The notes under the pieces were generated by a model. That model saw only the letters and a list, made by a program, of their open reading frames with translations. It searched no databases and had not been told where the DNA came from. Positions 21,824 to 31,093 of a stretch of DNA of 33,565 bases are shown in pieces (the stretch's first letter is position 1; each line of letters opens with the position of its first letter). Source of the stretch: Lyngbya sp. PCC 8106 (GTDB lineage: Bacteria > Cyanobacteriota > Cyanobacteriia > Cyanobacteriales > Microcoleaceae); the NCBI RefSeq assembly GCF_000169095.1, contig NZ_AAVU01000059.1, positions 1 to 33,565 on the forward strand, written 5' to 3'. The translations under genes were made by a program, and so were the position numbers.

Positions 21824-22981
21824 ATGAAAGCCATGATTCTGGCCGCTGGCAAGGGAACTCGCGTTCGTCCGATTACCTACACGACCCCCAAACCGATGAT
21901 TCCGATCCTTCAGAAACCCGTCATGGAGTTTTTGGTGGAGTTGCTTCGCAAACATGGGTTTGACCAAATTATGGTGAATGTCAGCCACCTTGCTGATGAA
22001 ATCGAAAACTATTTTCGCGATGGTCAACGCTTTGGAGTTCAACTTTCCTATTCCTTTGAAGGAAGTATTCAAGACGGAAAACTACTCGGAAAAGCACTCG
22101 GTTCGGCGGGTGGGATGAAAAAAATTCAGGACTTCTACCCTTTCTTTGATGATACCTTTGTGGTCTTGTGTGGGGATGCCCTGATCGATTTAGACTTAAC
22201 TGCTGCGGTACAACAGCATAAGGAAAAAGGTGCATTAGCGACCATCGTGATGAAATCTGTTCCTCGGGATGCAGTTTCCAGTTATGGAGTAGTCGTAACT
22301 GATGAAAAGGGTCGCGTTAAAGCATTCCAAGAAAAACCATCCGTTGATGAGGCGCTCAGTACCAGCATTAACACCGGGATTTATATTTTTGAACCCGAAA
22401 TTTTTCAACATATTCCCTCTGGTTGTGAATTCGATCTCGGGGGCGACTTATTCCCCAAACTGGTTGAGATCGGGGCGCCGTTCTACGGGATTACAATGGA
22501 TTTTGAATGGGTCGATATTGGTAAAGTTCCCGACTATTGGCAAGCGGTTCGGGGTGTATTATCGGGAGAAGTGAAAAATATCTCGATACCAGGCCAGCAA
22601 GTTCGACCGGGAATTTATACGGGTTTGAATGTTGCCGTCAATTGGGATAAAGTTAAGATTCGCGGCCCGGTCTATATCGGCGGAATGACTCGCATTGAAG
22701 ACGGTGCAGAAATTGTTGGCCCGACGATGATTGGTCAAAATTGTTGGGTTTGTAGTGATGCCTATGTCAGCAATAGCGTTATCTTTGAATATTCTCGCTT
22801 AGGGCCGGGAGTGCGTTTAGTAGACAAGCTGGTATTCGGACGCTATTGTGTCGATAAGACAGGCGCATCAATCGATGTTCAAGCTGCGGCTTTAGACTGG
22901 TTAATTACCGATGCTCGTCAGATGTTGTCTGATCCCCCGGTTGAACGTCACGCGATCGCAGATATTCTCAATGGAAACTAG
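21824..22981 (+). CDS. Sugar-1-phosphate nucleotidyltransferase (GMP-type)
   Basis: A 385-residue enzyme of the mannose-1-phosphate guanylyltransferase / glucose-1-phosphate nucleotidyltransferase group. The N-terminal nucleotidyltransferase domain (1-235) starts MKAMILAAGKGTRVRPIT with the GxGTRxxP signature, the PKPMIPI loop, and the metal-binding GDALIDLD. The later segment EKP and the sugar site FEWVDIGKVPDYW are also present. The C-terminal left-handed beta-helix (about 260-345) shows hexapeptide repeats (VYIGGMTRIEDGAEIVGPTM). Substrate (GDP-mannose or UDP/dTDP-glucose) cannot be fixed by eye. GAGGAA lies nine bases before the ATG. It supplies sugar nucleotides for polysaccharide synthesis. 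Confidence 0.93.
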   Translation: MKAMILAAGKGTRVRPITYTTPKPMIPILQKPVMEFLVELLRKHGFDQIMVNVSHLADEIENYFRDGQRFGVQLSYSFEGSIQDGKLLGKALGSAGGMKKIQDFYPFFDDTFVVLCGDALIDLDLTAAVQQHKEKGALATIVMKSVPRDAVSSYGVVVTDEKGRVKAFQEKPSVDEALSTSINTGIYIFEPEIFQHIPSGCEFDLGGDLFPKLVEIGAPFYGITMDFEWVDIGKVPDYWQAVRGVLSGEVKNISIPGQQVRPGIYTGLNVAVNWDKVKIRGPVYIGGMTRIEDGAEIVGPTMIGQNCWVCSDAYVSNSVIFEYSRLGPGVRLVDKLVFGRYCVDKTGASIDVQAAALDWLITDARQMLSDPPVERHAIADILNGN

Positions 22982-23040
22982 ATGAATGACCAATTCTGCT
23001 AAACTCGCCTAGATCTTCTGCTCTTTAACCAACAATAATA

Positions 23041-25725
23041 ATGTCCACGATTACCTTCGATAGCGGAGTAGGACGCGCCAGTATCCTTAAATCTGATCTC
23101 AAAGTTGCTGAAGCAGGTGCATCCTACGATACGAATAATTCTGTTACCCATTCTTCAGATGACATCCGGTTAATCGAAGTGTTGGTGGACATTCCAACGG
23201 GACAGTTAAAGAGTCAAGATCCGACACAACCTCATCTTTTTACTTACTCTATTCCTTCTCACCTGAATGTTGAACCTGGAGATATTTTGAGTGTACCGTT
23301 TGGGGCAATGTATCTGGGTGCGATCGCGATTCGCCCAACAACTCAAATTCCTCCGGGTTTGGATTCAGATCAAATTAAACCTGTTGATGAGGTGGTTTGT
23401 AAAGGCCTATTTCCGCCTCACTATTGGCAATTATTGCAACAGGTTGCGACTTATTACCAAACGCCTTTAATTCAAGTAATTCGGACGGCTTTACCGACTG
23501 GGTTATTGCGGCGAAGTCAACGGCGAATTCGGTTGTTTGTAGATAAAATTCCCTCGGGTGTTGAAAATTTTCTCAATTCTGCTGCACTAAAAATAGTCAA
23601 TCTATTACAAGCTAAAAAGTCAAATGATCTGAGTTGGGCGGAACTCAAGAAAAAAGTCGGTGGCGATTATGCCCTGAGAAAAGGATATAAAGATTTACTG
23701 GCTAGGGGTTGGGTTGAAAATTATTTAGAGACTCCTAAAGCCGTACAAGCCAAGCAGCAACTTGCTGTAATTTTAATCGGTGATCCGCACTCAGCCGTTG
23801 ATGTCACTAAACGTCAACAGGAAGTCTTACAAATTCTTAAAAGTTGTGGTGGAGAGGCGTGGCTAAGTGACTTTTTACGCTTGTGTAAGACAACTTCTCC
23901 CACCCTAAAAACTCTTGCAGAAAAGGGTTATCTTCTACTTGAAGAACGAGAAATGCTGCGACTCGCTCAAGGGATCGAACAAACACCAGATCAACCCAAA
24001 ACCCTGACTCCCCATCAAACAAATGCCCTCAACGTTATTAATAATTTATCCGGTTTTGCTCAAGTTTTACTGCACGGCGTCACAGGTTCCGGTAAAACAG
24101 AAGTCTATCTGCAAGCGATCGCCCCGATTTTAAAACAAGGAAAATCCGCTTTAGTCTTAGTTCCCGAAATTGGCTTAACTCCCCAACTCACGGATCGATT
24201 TCGCGCCCGTTTTGGCGAAAAAGTCTGCGTTTATCATAGTGGGTTATCTGAGGGCGAACGTTACGACACTTGGCGAAATATGACCCGCCAACACCCTCAA
24301 ATTATCATTGGTACCCGTTCGGCTATTTTTGCCCCGCTCTCAGCCCTGGGCTTAATTATTTTGGACGAAGAACACGATAGTAGCTTCAAACAAGATCGAC
24401 CCGCTCCCTGTTATCATACTCGGACTGTCGCCTATTGGCGGGCTGAAATGGAAAACTGCCCCCTAATTTTAGGTTCAGCAACGCCGTCTTTGGAAAGTTG
24501 GGTTGCTGTTCGGGGGCAGGAAGGCAGAGGAACACCAAAGCATCAAAGTATTGATATTTTCGATACAGAAAGTTCAGTGCCTATTTCTAAATCGCTAATC
24601 TCCAGTTCCTATTATCTATCCTTACCGGAAAGAATTCAATCCCGACCTTTGCCTCCAGTGGAAATTGTTGATCTGCGCCAGGAGTTGCGCCAGGGAAATC
24701 GCTCAATTTTTAGTTCTCGCTTGCAACAAGCACTCCAACAGTTACAAGATCAAGGTCAACAGGGAATTCTGTTTATTCATCGACGGGGACACAGCACGTT
24801 TGTTTCTTGTCGCAGTTGTGGTTATGTGATGGAATGTCCCGATTGTGATGTTTCGTTGTCTTATCATCATATTCGTGAAGATGTGCTGCAAACCTCTCGT
24901 CAGGTTGTACCAACGCTTCGCTGTCATTATTGCAACTATGGTGAACTTTATCCTCAGCGCTGTCCTGAGTGTGATTCTCCTTATTTTAAGCATTTTGGGA
25001 GTGGTACGCAGCGAGTTGTCGAAGAATTGGGTAAACTGTTTCCCGAGTTACGGATAATTCGGTTTGATAGCGACACTACCCGCACAAAAGATGCTCATCG
25101 AATTTTACTCACTCGGTTTGCTCAAAGAGAAGCTGATTTATTAGTCGGAACTCAAATGCTGACGAAAGGGTTAGATTTGGCGGGTGTGAGTTTAGTGGGT
25201 GTGATTTCTGCCGATGGATTGTTACATTTATCTGATTATCGTGCCAGTGAACGAGCGTTTCAAACCTTATTACAAGTGGCAGGTCGAGCAGGTCGAGGAA
25301 ATGATCCTGGGCGTGTTATTATTCAAACTTATACACCTGAACATCCAGTGATTCAAGCCGTACAGGGCTATGAATATGAGCCATTTGTTGAACGAGAATT
25401 AGAACAGCGACAAGAGCTAAATTATCCGCCTTATGGTCAACTGATTGCGTTAAAATTGAGTAGTTTAAACTCAACAGAAGTGGAAGAAACGGCTCAACAA
25501 TTTGCAGAGATTTTGTTTACCGTTGCCGATGAAATCCCGGATATGGAAGTATTGGGGCCTGCTCCTGCTCCTATTTTGCGCGTGGCAAATCGATATCGTT
25601 GGCAGATTTTACTCAAGTTATTACCCGGTACTTCAATTAATACGGCTAGTTTAGAACAATTGCAACAGGTTTGTCCGACTTCTGTTCGTTTAATGATTGA
25701 TGTTGATCCGTTACATCTCGGTTAG
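23041..25725 (+). CDS. priA: Primosomal replication-restart helicase PriA
   Basis: An 894-residue helicase that reloads the replisome at stalled forks. The N-terminal 3'-DNA-binding region includes LFTYSIPSHLNVEPGDILSVPFG. The helicase core has Walker A in GVTGSGKTE near residue 347, DEEH in ILDEEHDSSF, and motif III LGSATPS. A zinc domain with eight cysteines (CRSCGYVMECPDC, then CHYCNYGELYPQRCPEC) is complete. Motif VI is QVAGRAGRG. The protein carries about 40 extra N-terminal residues and a Ser-rich insert of roughly 35 residues between motif III and the zinc region (DIFDTESSVPISKSL). It starts 59 bases after the nucleotidyltransferase. Intact and essential in type. Confidence 0.96.
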   Translation: MSTITFDSGVGRASILKSDLKVAEAGASYDTNNSVTHSSDDIRLIEVLVDIPTGQLKSQDPTQPHLFTYSIPSHLNVEPGDILSVPFGAMYLGAIAIRPTTQIPPGLDSDQIKPVDEVVCKGLFPPHYWQLLQQVATYYQTPLIQVIRTALPTGLLRRSQRRIRLFVDKIPSGVENFLNSAALKIVNLLQAKKSNDLSWAELKKKVGGDYALRKGYKDLLARGWVENYLETPKAVQAKQQLAVILIGDPHSAVDVTKRQQEVLQILKSCGGEAWLSDFLRLCKTTSPTLKTLAEKGYLLLEEREMLRLAQGIEQTPDQPKTLTPHQTNALNVINNLSGFAQVLLHGVTGSGKTEVYLQAIAPILKQGKSALVLVPEIGLTPQLTDRFRARFGEKVCVYHSGLSEGERYDTWRNMTRQHPQIIIGTRSAIFAPLSALGLIILDEEHDSSFKQDRPAPCYHTRTVAYWRAEMENCPLILGSATPSLESWVAVRGQEGRGTPKHQSIDIFDTESSVPISKSLISSSYYLSLPERIQSRPLPPVEIVDLRQELRQGNRSIFSSRLQQALQQLQDQGQQGILFIHRRGHSTFVSCRSCGYVMECPDCDVSLSYHHIREDVLQTSRQVVPTLRCHYCNYGELYPQRCPECDSPYFKHFGSGTQRVVEELGKLFPELRIIRFDSDTTRTKDAHRILLTRFAQREADLLVGTQMLTKGLDLAGVSLVGVISADGLLHLSDYRASERAFQTLLQVAGRAGRGNDPGRVIIQTYTPEHPVIQAVQGYEYEPFVERELEQRQELNYPPYGQLIALKLSSLNSTEVEETAQQFAEILFTVADEIPDMEVLGPAPAPILRVANRYRWQILLKLLPGTSINTASLEQLQQVCPTSVRLMIDVDPLHLG

Positions 25726-25792
25726 GTTAATGGTCAAAAATCAATGAATATAAAACCATAAATTTTTAAGTGATTTATCCTCTAATAAAAAT

Positions 25793-25839
25793 CCTCCCCA
25801 CCTCCCCACCTCCCCACCTCTCTACCTCTTAGAAAGAGG
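25793..25839. repeat. 8-bp tandem repeat (CCTCCCCA) and hairpin
   Basis: CCTCCCCA is repeated three times exactly (25793-25816), then CCTCTCTA and CCTCT. It runs into a perfect hairpin, CCTCTT-AGA-AAGAGG (25825-25839). It sits between the convergent priA and ndhH genes. On the minus strand the repeat gives several GGGG runs separated by AGGT. Confidence 0.85.
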
Positions 25840-25891
25840 GGGACGAGATAACCGTACCCCCAAAACTGATTATTTTCGAGTGGATTTGTAC

Positions 25892-27076
25892 TTATCGATC
25901 TACAGAACCCATAATGATATCAATGCTACCCAAAATCGCGACGATATCAGCTACTTTTGTTCCTTTGACGATCTCGGGAAAAATTTGTAAATTGCAGAAG
26001 TCAGCCGCCCGAATTTTGAACCGCCACGGGAAGGCATTATCATCCCCAACAATATAAATGCCCAGTTCACCTTTACCGCTTTCGATGCGAACATAATGTT
26101 CACCTGAAGGAATCTTAAAGGTCGGAGCAATTTTTTTCCCAATAAACTGGTAATCAAAATCATTCCATTCAGACTTCGGCCCTCCCATCATCCGTTGTGC
26201 TTCGAGGTTCTCGTAGGGGCCGCCTGGGAGTCCATCTAGGGCTTGATAGAGGATTTTCACAGACTCGCGCATTTCCCGAATGCGGACAAAATACCGGGCT
26301 AAACAATCGCCTGCGGTTTCCCAATGAACATCCCAATCAAAATCATCGTAACATTCATAATGGTCAACTTTTCGCAAATCCCACTTGACCCCAGAAGCCC
26401 GTAACATCGGGCCAGACAAACCCCAATTCAGGGCTTGTTCACGAGTAATCGTCCCTAATCCTTCAATCCGACGTCGGAAAATCGGGTTATTGGTAATTAG
26501 ACGTTCGTACTCATCAACCTTGGGAAGAAAATAGTCGCAGAAATCTCGGCATTTATCAACCCAACCATAGGGTAAATCTGCGGCGACGCCCCCGATGCGG
26601 AAATAGTTGTTATTCACCAGGCGATAACCTGTTGCAGCTTCCCAGAGGTCATAAATCATTTCCCGTTCCCGGAAAATATAGAAAAAGGGCGTTTGGGCGC
26701 CAACATCCGCGAGGAATGGGCCAAGCCATAACAGGTGGTTGGCGATACGGTTCAACTCCAACATGATCACCCGAATGTAGCTCGCCCGCTTGGGAACGTC
26801 AATATCGGCGAGTTTTTCTGGTGCATTCACCACAACCGCTTCGTTAAACATTCCGGCTGCATAGTCCCAACGACTCACGTAGGGAACATACATGATATTG
26901 GTGCGGCTTTCGGCAATTTTTTCCATCCCTCGATGAAGATAGCCGAGGACAGGTTCACAGTCTACGACATCTTCTCCGTCTAGGGTGACAATTAACCGCA
27001 AAACCCCGTGCATAGAGGGGTGGTGTGGCCCCATATTGAGGACCATCGGTTCGGTGCGGGTTTCTATTCGACTCAT
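25892..27076 (-). CDS. ndhH: NAD(P)H-quinone oxidoreductase subunit H
   Basis: A 394-residue subunit of the peripheral arm of NDH-1, the 49-kDa subunit related to hydrogenase large subunits. It is used in cyanobacterial respiration and cyclic electron flow at the thylakoid. Diagnostic sequence: NMGPHHPSMHGVLRLIVTLD near residue 14, EPVLGYLHRGMEKIAE, RWDYAAGMFNE, and a C terminus IVAILGSIDIIMGSVDR. Its length fits the family (about 394). It stands alone on the minus strand, convergent with priA and divergent from rsmH; no other ndh genes are in the window, as is common in cyanobacteria. No anomaly. Confidence 0.97.
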   Translation of the reverse strand: MSRIETRTEPMVLNMGPHHPSMHGVLRLIVTLDGEDVVDCEPVLGYLHRGMEKIAESRTNIMYVPYVSRWDYAAGMFNEAVVVNAPEKLADIDVPKRASYIRVIMLELNRIANHLLWLGPFLADVGAQTPFFYIFREREMIYDLWEAATGYRLVNNNYFRIGGVAADLPYGWVDKCRDFCDYFLPKVDEYERLITNNPIFRRRIEGLGTITREQALNWGLSGPMLRASGVKWDLRKVDHYECYDDFDWDVHWETAGDCLARYFVRIREMRESVKILYQALDGLPGGPYENLEAQRMMGGPKSEWNDFDYQFIGKKIAPTFKIPSGEHYVRIESGKGELGIYIVGDDNAFPWRFKIRAADFCNLQIFPEIVKGTKVADIVAILGSIDIIMGSVDR

Positions 27077-27232
27077 CGGTGTTTGCCTCTCAACCTCAAT
27101 GTTTTATGCTGGTACTGTAAAAGTAGACGATACAACGAATGTATGGCGTTTGTTGACGGTTGTTTGTCTCCCTTGTCATTATAGGGAGTTTAGACCGTTA
27201 ACAGTGAAGTGATGAATGATCAATTGTCCATC

Positions 27233-27309
27233 TTTCCTGTCCTCTGTAACCTGTCCCCTATCCTCTGTTCCCTATCCCCTGTCCCCTGTAACCTGTCCCC
27301 TCACTTCCT
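27233..27309. repeat. Heptanucleotide tandem repeat abutting rsmH start
   Basis: Eleven consecutive 7-base units, consensus TCCCCTG with variants TAACCTG, TCCTCTG and TTCCCTA, fill the region without a break and end at the base before the rsmH ATG. This is an STRR-type repeat as described for cyanobacteria. Units repeat in a mixed order (TCCTCTG and TAACCTG each occur twice). Confidence 0.85.
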
Positions 27310-28212
27310 ATGCCTGAGTTGAATATAAATGAATTAATGACTAATTTTGTTCATATTCCCGTTTTGAGTCGAGAATTGATCGCGGGATTGTTTGTGGTTG
27401 CAGGTGGACATTATTTGGATGCGACAGTTGGGGGTGGAGGTCATAGTCTGTTGATCTTACAAGCGGCGCCGGATGTACGAATTACGGCGATTGATCAAGA
27501 TGAAGTGGCGATCGCTGCAACGAGAGCTAGATTAGCAGAAGTTGAACCCTGTTTTGCTGATCGAGTTCAGTTTTGGCGAGGAAATTTTGCCGATTATCAA
27601 CCCCAAGGGATGCAGTTTGATGGAATTATTGCTGATTTAGGGGTAAATTCTTCTCAACTTGATACTCCCACTCGAGGGTTTAGCTTTCGCCACAGCGCCC
27701 CGTTGGATATGCGAATGAATTTGCAACAATCCTTGAGTGCTGCTGATATTATTAATACTTGGGATGAGGGAGAATTAGCCGATATTTTTTTCCATTACGG
27801 CGAAGAACGATTGTCCCGTCGCATTGCCAGAAGGATTGTCCAAAACCGTCCATTTGAGACAACGACTCAACTGGCTGATGTGATTGCTTCTTGTTATCCG
27901 TCTAAGTCTCGTTATGGTCGTATTCATCCAGCGACTCGTGTTTTTCAAGCCCTGCGAATTGCGGTTAATCAAGAACTAACAGCCCTCGAAACTTTTCTAT
28001 CTCGCGCCCCACAATGGTTAAAATTGGGGGGTAGAATTGGGGTGATTAGTTTTCATAGTTTAGAAGATCGGCGAGTTAAACAGAGTTTTAAAAGTGATTC
28101 GGATTTACAGGTTTTAACGAAAAAGCCAATTCAAGCCCAAGCACTGGAAATTGCTGATAATCCTCGCTCTCGATCTGCTAAACTCAGACTGGCTGAACGG
28201 ATAACGAGCTGA
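27310..28212 (+). CDS. rsmH: 16S rRNA (cytosine1402-N4)-methyltransferase
   Basis: A 300-residue SAM-dependent methyltransferase (MraW/RsmH) acting on C1402 of 16S rRNA. Family motifs are FVHIPVLSREL at the N terminus, the SAM site YLDATVGGGGHS, AIDQDEVAI, IIADLGVNSSQLD, PLDMRMN and a C-terminal ISFHSLEDRRVKQSF. The tail is basic (RSRSAKLRLAER). No ribosome-binding site is seen before ATG 27310, because the heptamer repeat fills the leader; ATG 27337 (MTNFVHIPVL) is an alternative that removes nine residues. It is usually in the division cluster elsewhere; here it is isolated. Confidence 0.95.
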   Translation: MPELNINELMTNFVHIPVLSRELIAGLFVVAGGHYLDATVGGGGHSLLILQAAPDVRITAIDQDEVAIAATRARLAEVEPCFADRVQFWRGNFADYQPQGMQFDGIIADLGVNSSQLDTPTRGFSFRHSAPLDMRMNLQQSLSAADIINTWDEGELADIFFHYGEERLSRRIARRIVQNRPFETTTQLADVIASCYPSKSRYGRIHPATRVFQALRIAVNQELTALETFLSRAPQWLKLGGRIGVISFHSLEDRRVKQSFKSDSDLQVLTKKPIQAQALEIADNPRSRSAKLRLAERITS

Positions 28213-28342
28213 TGACTCACCCGTAAATTGTAATTTTATTGATCAGTATTGATCCGTATCGCGCCTGACAAGTGTGTAAAAAAACAAAAACAGTGTACAA
28301 ACCTAATCCGCCTAATCCATTTACCTGGGAGTAACCAATCGC

Positions 28343-30043
28343 ATGAGTCGGGGAGAACAGTCCAAGCTGAAACTAATGGTAGTTGATGACGAACAAGATA
28401 ACTTGGATTTGTTATACCGGACGTTTCGGCGCGAGTTTAGAGTTTATAAAGCAGATAGCGCCCTCAACGCTCTTGAAATTCTCCAACAAGAGGGAGAAAT
28501 GGCGATTATTATCTCAGATCAACGAATGCCGGAAATGAACGGTACGGAGTTTTTGAGTCAGACGGTTGAGCGTTTCCCGGATACGATTCGTATTCTGTTA
28601 ACGGGATATACTGACGTGGAAGATTTAGTTGAGGCGATCAACTCCGGTCAGGTGTTTAAGTATATCACTAAGCCTTGGAGTCCCGAAGCTCTCAAGTCAG
28701 TGATTCAACAAGCTTCAGAAACCTATAAATTCTCCAAAAAACGGACAAATTCTCTGCGTCGTGCTTTACGTCGAGAGTTTCTTTACAACGATGTGATCAG
28801 TGCTTTGCGAGAGTCGCTAGACTACTCTAGTATGCTGCAAACGATTGTTCAAACTCTCGGAGAAACGTTTCAGGCGAAAGCGTGTTATGTTCGAGCCGTT
28901 GAGGATGGAAATCTCTTACCAGAAGTGTTTTTCTATACACCGATTGAGGCTGAGTCGCAGCAGACTGAATGGTTATCAGATAGTGAGTCGTTGATGCAGG
29001 CGGTTTTAGAAACTCGTGAAACGAAGATTCTCCAAACTCTTGATCACAATAATCTGGTTCAAATTATCATTCCTCTGAGTTATCAGTTGAATCTGCTGGC
29101 GGTATTGGCTCTCTGTCAAGACAGTGACGCGGATGCTTGGTCTGATGAAGATATTAAACTGTTAGAAGCGGTGAGTGAACAGGCGGCTTTGGCGTTGTCT
29201 CAAGCCAGACTCTATCAGCGTACTGTTCAACTGGCTGAACAGATGCGTTCAGAGCTAGAAGTGGCTCGTCAAATTCAGGGGAATTTACTCCGACAAAGTT
29301 GGCCGGATTTACATAGTGTGAAGGTGCAAGCCTGTTGCTATCCGGCGCGAGAAGTGGGAGGAGATTTTTTTGAGGTTTATGTTCATTCTCAAGGTGATGT
29401 TTGGGTTGCTTTAGGAGATGTATCGGGGAAAGGGGTGCCGGCGGCTTTGTTTATGGCGAGTGCGATGTCGGTGATTCGCCGAGAACTGTCTCAAGAGTCA
29501 TCCCCAGATCCAGAACAAGTGATGCACAATCTCAATCGGATTTTGGCCGATGATCTGATTAGCAATAATCACTTTATTACAATGGTGTTGGCTCGTTATA
29601 CTCCCACGACTGGAGAGTTGATTTATGCGAATGCTGGACATATTTATCCGCTCGTTTGGTCTCAGAAAATGCTGCTAGAACAAGCGAGTCGGGGTGATTC
29701 TGCGATTACGGTAGAACCCAACTTTCTCAAAGCACGAGGAATTCCTTTGGGGATTCTTCCCGCTTGGCGAGGAAAGATTGGGAGTTTGAATCTGTCGGTG
29801 GGAGATATTTTTCTACTTACCAGTGATGGGATTACAGAAGCGACGGTTCTTCAACAGAGTCAGGAGGATGACACTCAAACCCGAAAGATGCTTCATCAAG
29901 AGGGATTATGGCAGCTTCTGGTACAACAAAAGGAGCCTTTAAATTTGGATAATTTACTCGCCTTTGTCCGGGAATCGAATTTGATTCAGGAAGATGACCA
30001 AACAATACTTGCACTGGAGGTCTTATTCACCGATGAAAACTGA
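28343..30043 (+). CDS. Response-regulator GAF PP2C (RsbU-type) phosphatase
   Basis: A 566-residue signalling protein in three domains. The receiver (1-125) has VVDDEQDN, phosphoacceptor Asp59 in IISDQRMPEMNG and Lys in ITKPWS. A GAF domain (about 155-310) includes LLEAVSEQAALAL. A SpoIIE/PP2C domain (about 335-560) has REVGGDFFEVY, the metal Asp in VALGDVSGKGVPAALFM and LTSDGITEA. A helical linker SELEVARQIQGNLLRQ joins them. Such proteins dephosphorylate an anti-anti-sigma factor. Translation overlaps the kinase-like gene downstream by 11 bases. GGGAG precedes the ATG. No STAS-type antagonist gene is in view, so the target is elsewhere. Confidence 0.92.
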   Translation: MSRGEQSKLKLMVVDDEQDNLDLLYRTFRREFRVYKADSALNALEILQQEGEMAIIISDQRMPEMNGTEFLSQTVERFPDTIRILLTGYTDVEDLVEAINSGQVFKYITKPWSPEALKSVIQQASETYKFSKKRTNSLRRALRREFLYNDVISALRESLDYSSMLQTIVQTLGETFQAKACYVRAVEDGNLLPEVFFYTPIEAESQQTEWLSDSESLMQAVLETRETKILQTLDHNNLVQIIIPLSYQLNLLAVLALCQDSDADAWSDEDIKLLEAVSEQAALALSQARLYQRTVQLAEQMRSELEVARQIQGNLLRQSWPDLHSVKVQACCYPAREVGGDFFEVYVHSQGDVWVALGDVSGKGVPAALFMASAMSVIRRELSQESSPDPEQVMHNLNRILADDLISNNHFITMVLARYTPTTGELIYANAGHIYPLVWSQKMLLEQASRGDSAITVEPNFLKARGIPLGILPAWRGKIGSLNLSVGDIFLLTSDGITEATVLQQSQEDDTQTRKMLHQEGLWQLLVQQKEPLNLDNLLAFVRESNLIQEDDQTILALEVLFTDEN

Positions 30044-30479
30044 GCTTCATGTGCCGAGCGATATTCGATTTTTAACTGTTGTGGAAAATTGGCTGTTGAG
30101 CAGTTTGGAAGTTGAGTTGGGGAGTCATATTGACTGGCCTCGTCAATCTAATCGGTTTCGTTTGGTACTGGCGGAAGCCTACTCAAATGTTATTCGTCAT
30201 GCTCACAAAGATCAACCGCACTTACCGATTGTGATTCGTCTAGAGTTGCAAAACCGAGATATTGCTCTGGAGGTTTGGGATTGTGGGACGGGTTATGAAG
30301 TGGGTAAATATACTCCGCCTGACCCGGAAGACCGGCAAGAAAGCGGTTATGGTTGGTTAATTATGGATCGGCTGATGGATCGAGTTGACTACTGTTTACA
30401 GATTGATGGTCAAAACCGTTTGCGTTTAGAAGTCAGTCTCGGAGAAAAAGTCGATGAGTCTCAACAACTCCAAGCTTGA
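30033..30479 (+). CDS. RsbW-type anti-sigma / serine kinase
   Basis: A 148-residue GHKL ATP-binding protein. The N box is in LVLAEAYSNVIRHAHKD, a G1-like DCGTGYEV and the G2 region ESGYGWLIMDRLMDRVDY follow. This is the pattern of RsbW/SpoIIAB kinases that phosphorylate anti-anti-sigma factors and bind sigma. The start is ATG 30033, with GGAGG at 30016-30020 (12-base spacing); it overlaps the phosphatase stop by 11 bases, so the pair is translationally coupled. The frame is open 13 codons further upstream, but those read as random. The Asn of the N box and Asp of G1 are intact, so kinase activity is expected. Confidence 0.88.
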   Translation: MKTELHVPSDIRFLTVVENWLLSSLEVELGSHIDWPRQSNRFRLVLAEAYSNVIRHAHKDQPHLPIVIRLELQNRDIALEVWDCGTGYEVGKYTPPDPEDRQESGYGWLIMDRLMDRVDYCLQIDGQNRLRLEVSLGEKVDESQQLQA

Positions 30480-30612
30480 AGAATGAAGCTTAAACCGTTA
30501 TGCGGTCATTTTCTTAACAAAAGTTAACTAAAATCCACTCAATTTTAATTTTTGTAAACTTTGGTTGCAATCTTTTCGAGGGGTAAGTCAATAATATTAA
30601 TAATAAGTTTTA

Positions 30613-31074
30613 ATGATACTTCAAAGACAGGAGACTGTGGTGAATCAGCTATTTCCGCTTGCCCCTCGCTATCGCTTAGATGATGAAAATCCTTGGTTAA
30701 AGGGAATTGATCCTTCCCGTCATTATTGGCTCTATGTCAATGGAGAACAAAAGCTTACAGCAGTTCTACCGGGCTTAATCGTATCATCGGCAAGTGAATT
30801 TAAACAGATGATTTTGGGTTGGCGATCGCTGCAACCGGGACAACAAATGACGATTGAGAGAGCTGCTGGAAGTTGTATGATCTATTGCATCAGTGAAAAC
30901 TGCTACGCGATCGAAGATCAAAACGAACCCATCAAAGTTTGGCATCTTTTTGATCAAGAGACGGTAGAAAGCTTGCTGATGACCAGCCATCCGGATTGGA
31001 AATGTTCGACTAAAGATGTCGAGTTAGGACGAGAATTACTTGCTCGTTCTCTACAACTTCCCGCTAAAGCTTAG
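30613..31074 (+). CDS. Conserved-looking unknown protein
   Basis: A 153-residue protein, with a motif PRYRLDDENPWLKGIDPSR near the start and strand-helix alternation ending in GRELLARSLQLPAKA. Cysteines cluster in AAGSCMIYCISENCYAI (residues about 84-100). No signal peptide or membrane helix. I do not recognise it. The start is debatable: ATG 30613 lacks a ribosome site, while GTG 30640, nine codons in, has AGGAG at 30629-30633 with six-base spacing and may be the true start. It follows the RsbW-like gene by 133 bases and faces the CTDH gene on the opposite strand 19 bases away. Confidence 0.72.
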   Translation: MILQRQETVVNQLFPLAPRYRLDDENPWLKGIDPSRHYWLYVNGEQKLTAVLPGLIVSSASEFKQMILGWRSLQPGQQMTIERAAGSCMIYCISENCYAIEDQNEPIKVWHLFDQETVESLLMTSHPDWKCSTKDVELGRELLARSLQLPAKA

Positions 31075-31093
31075 ATTTTATTAGGTTTTAATC

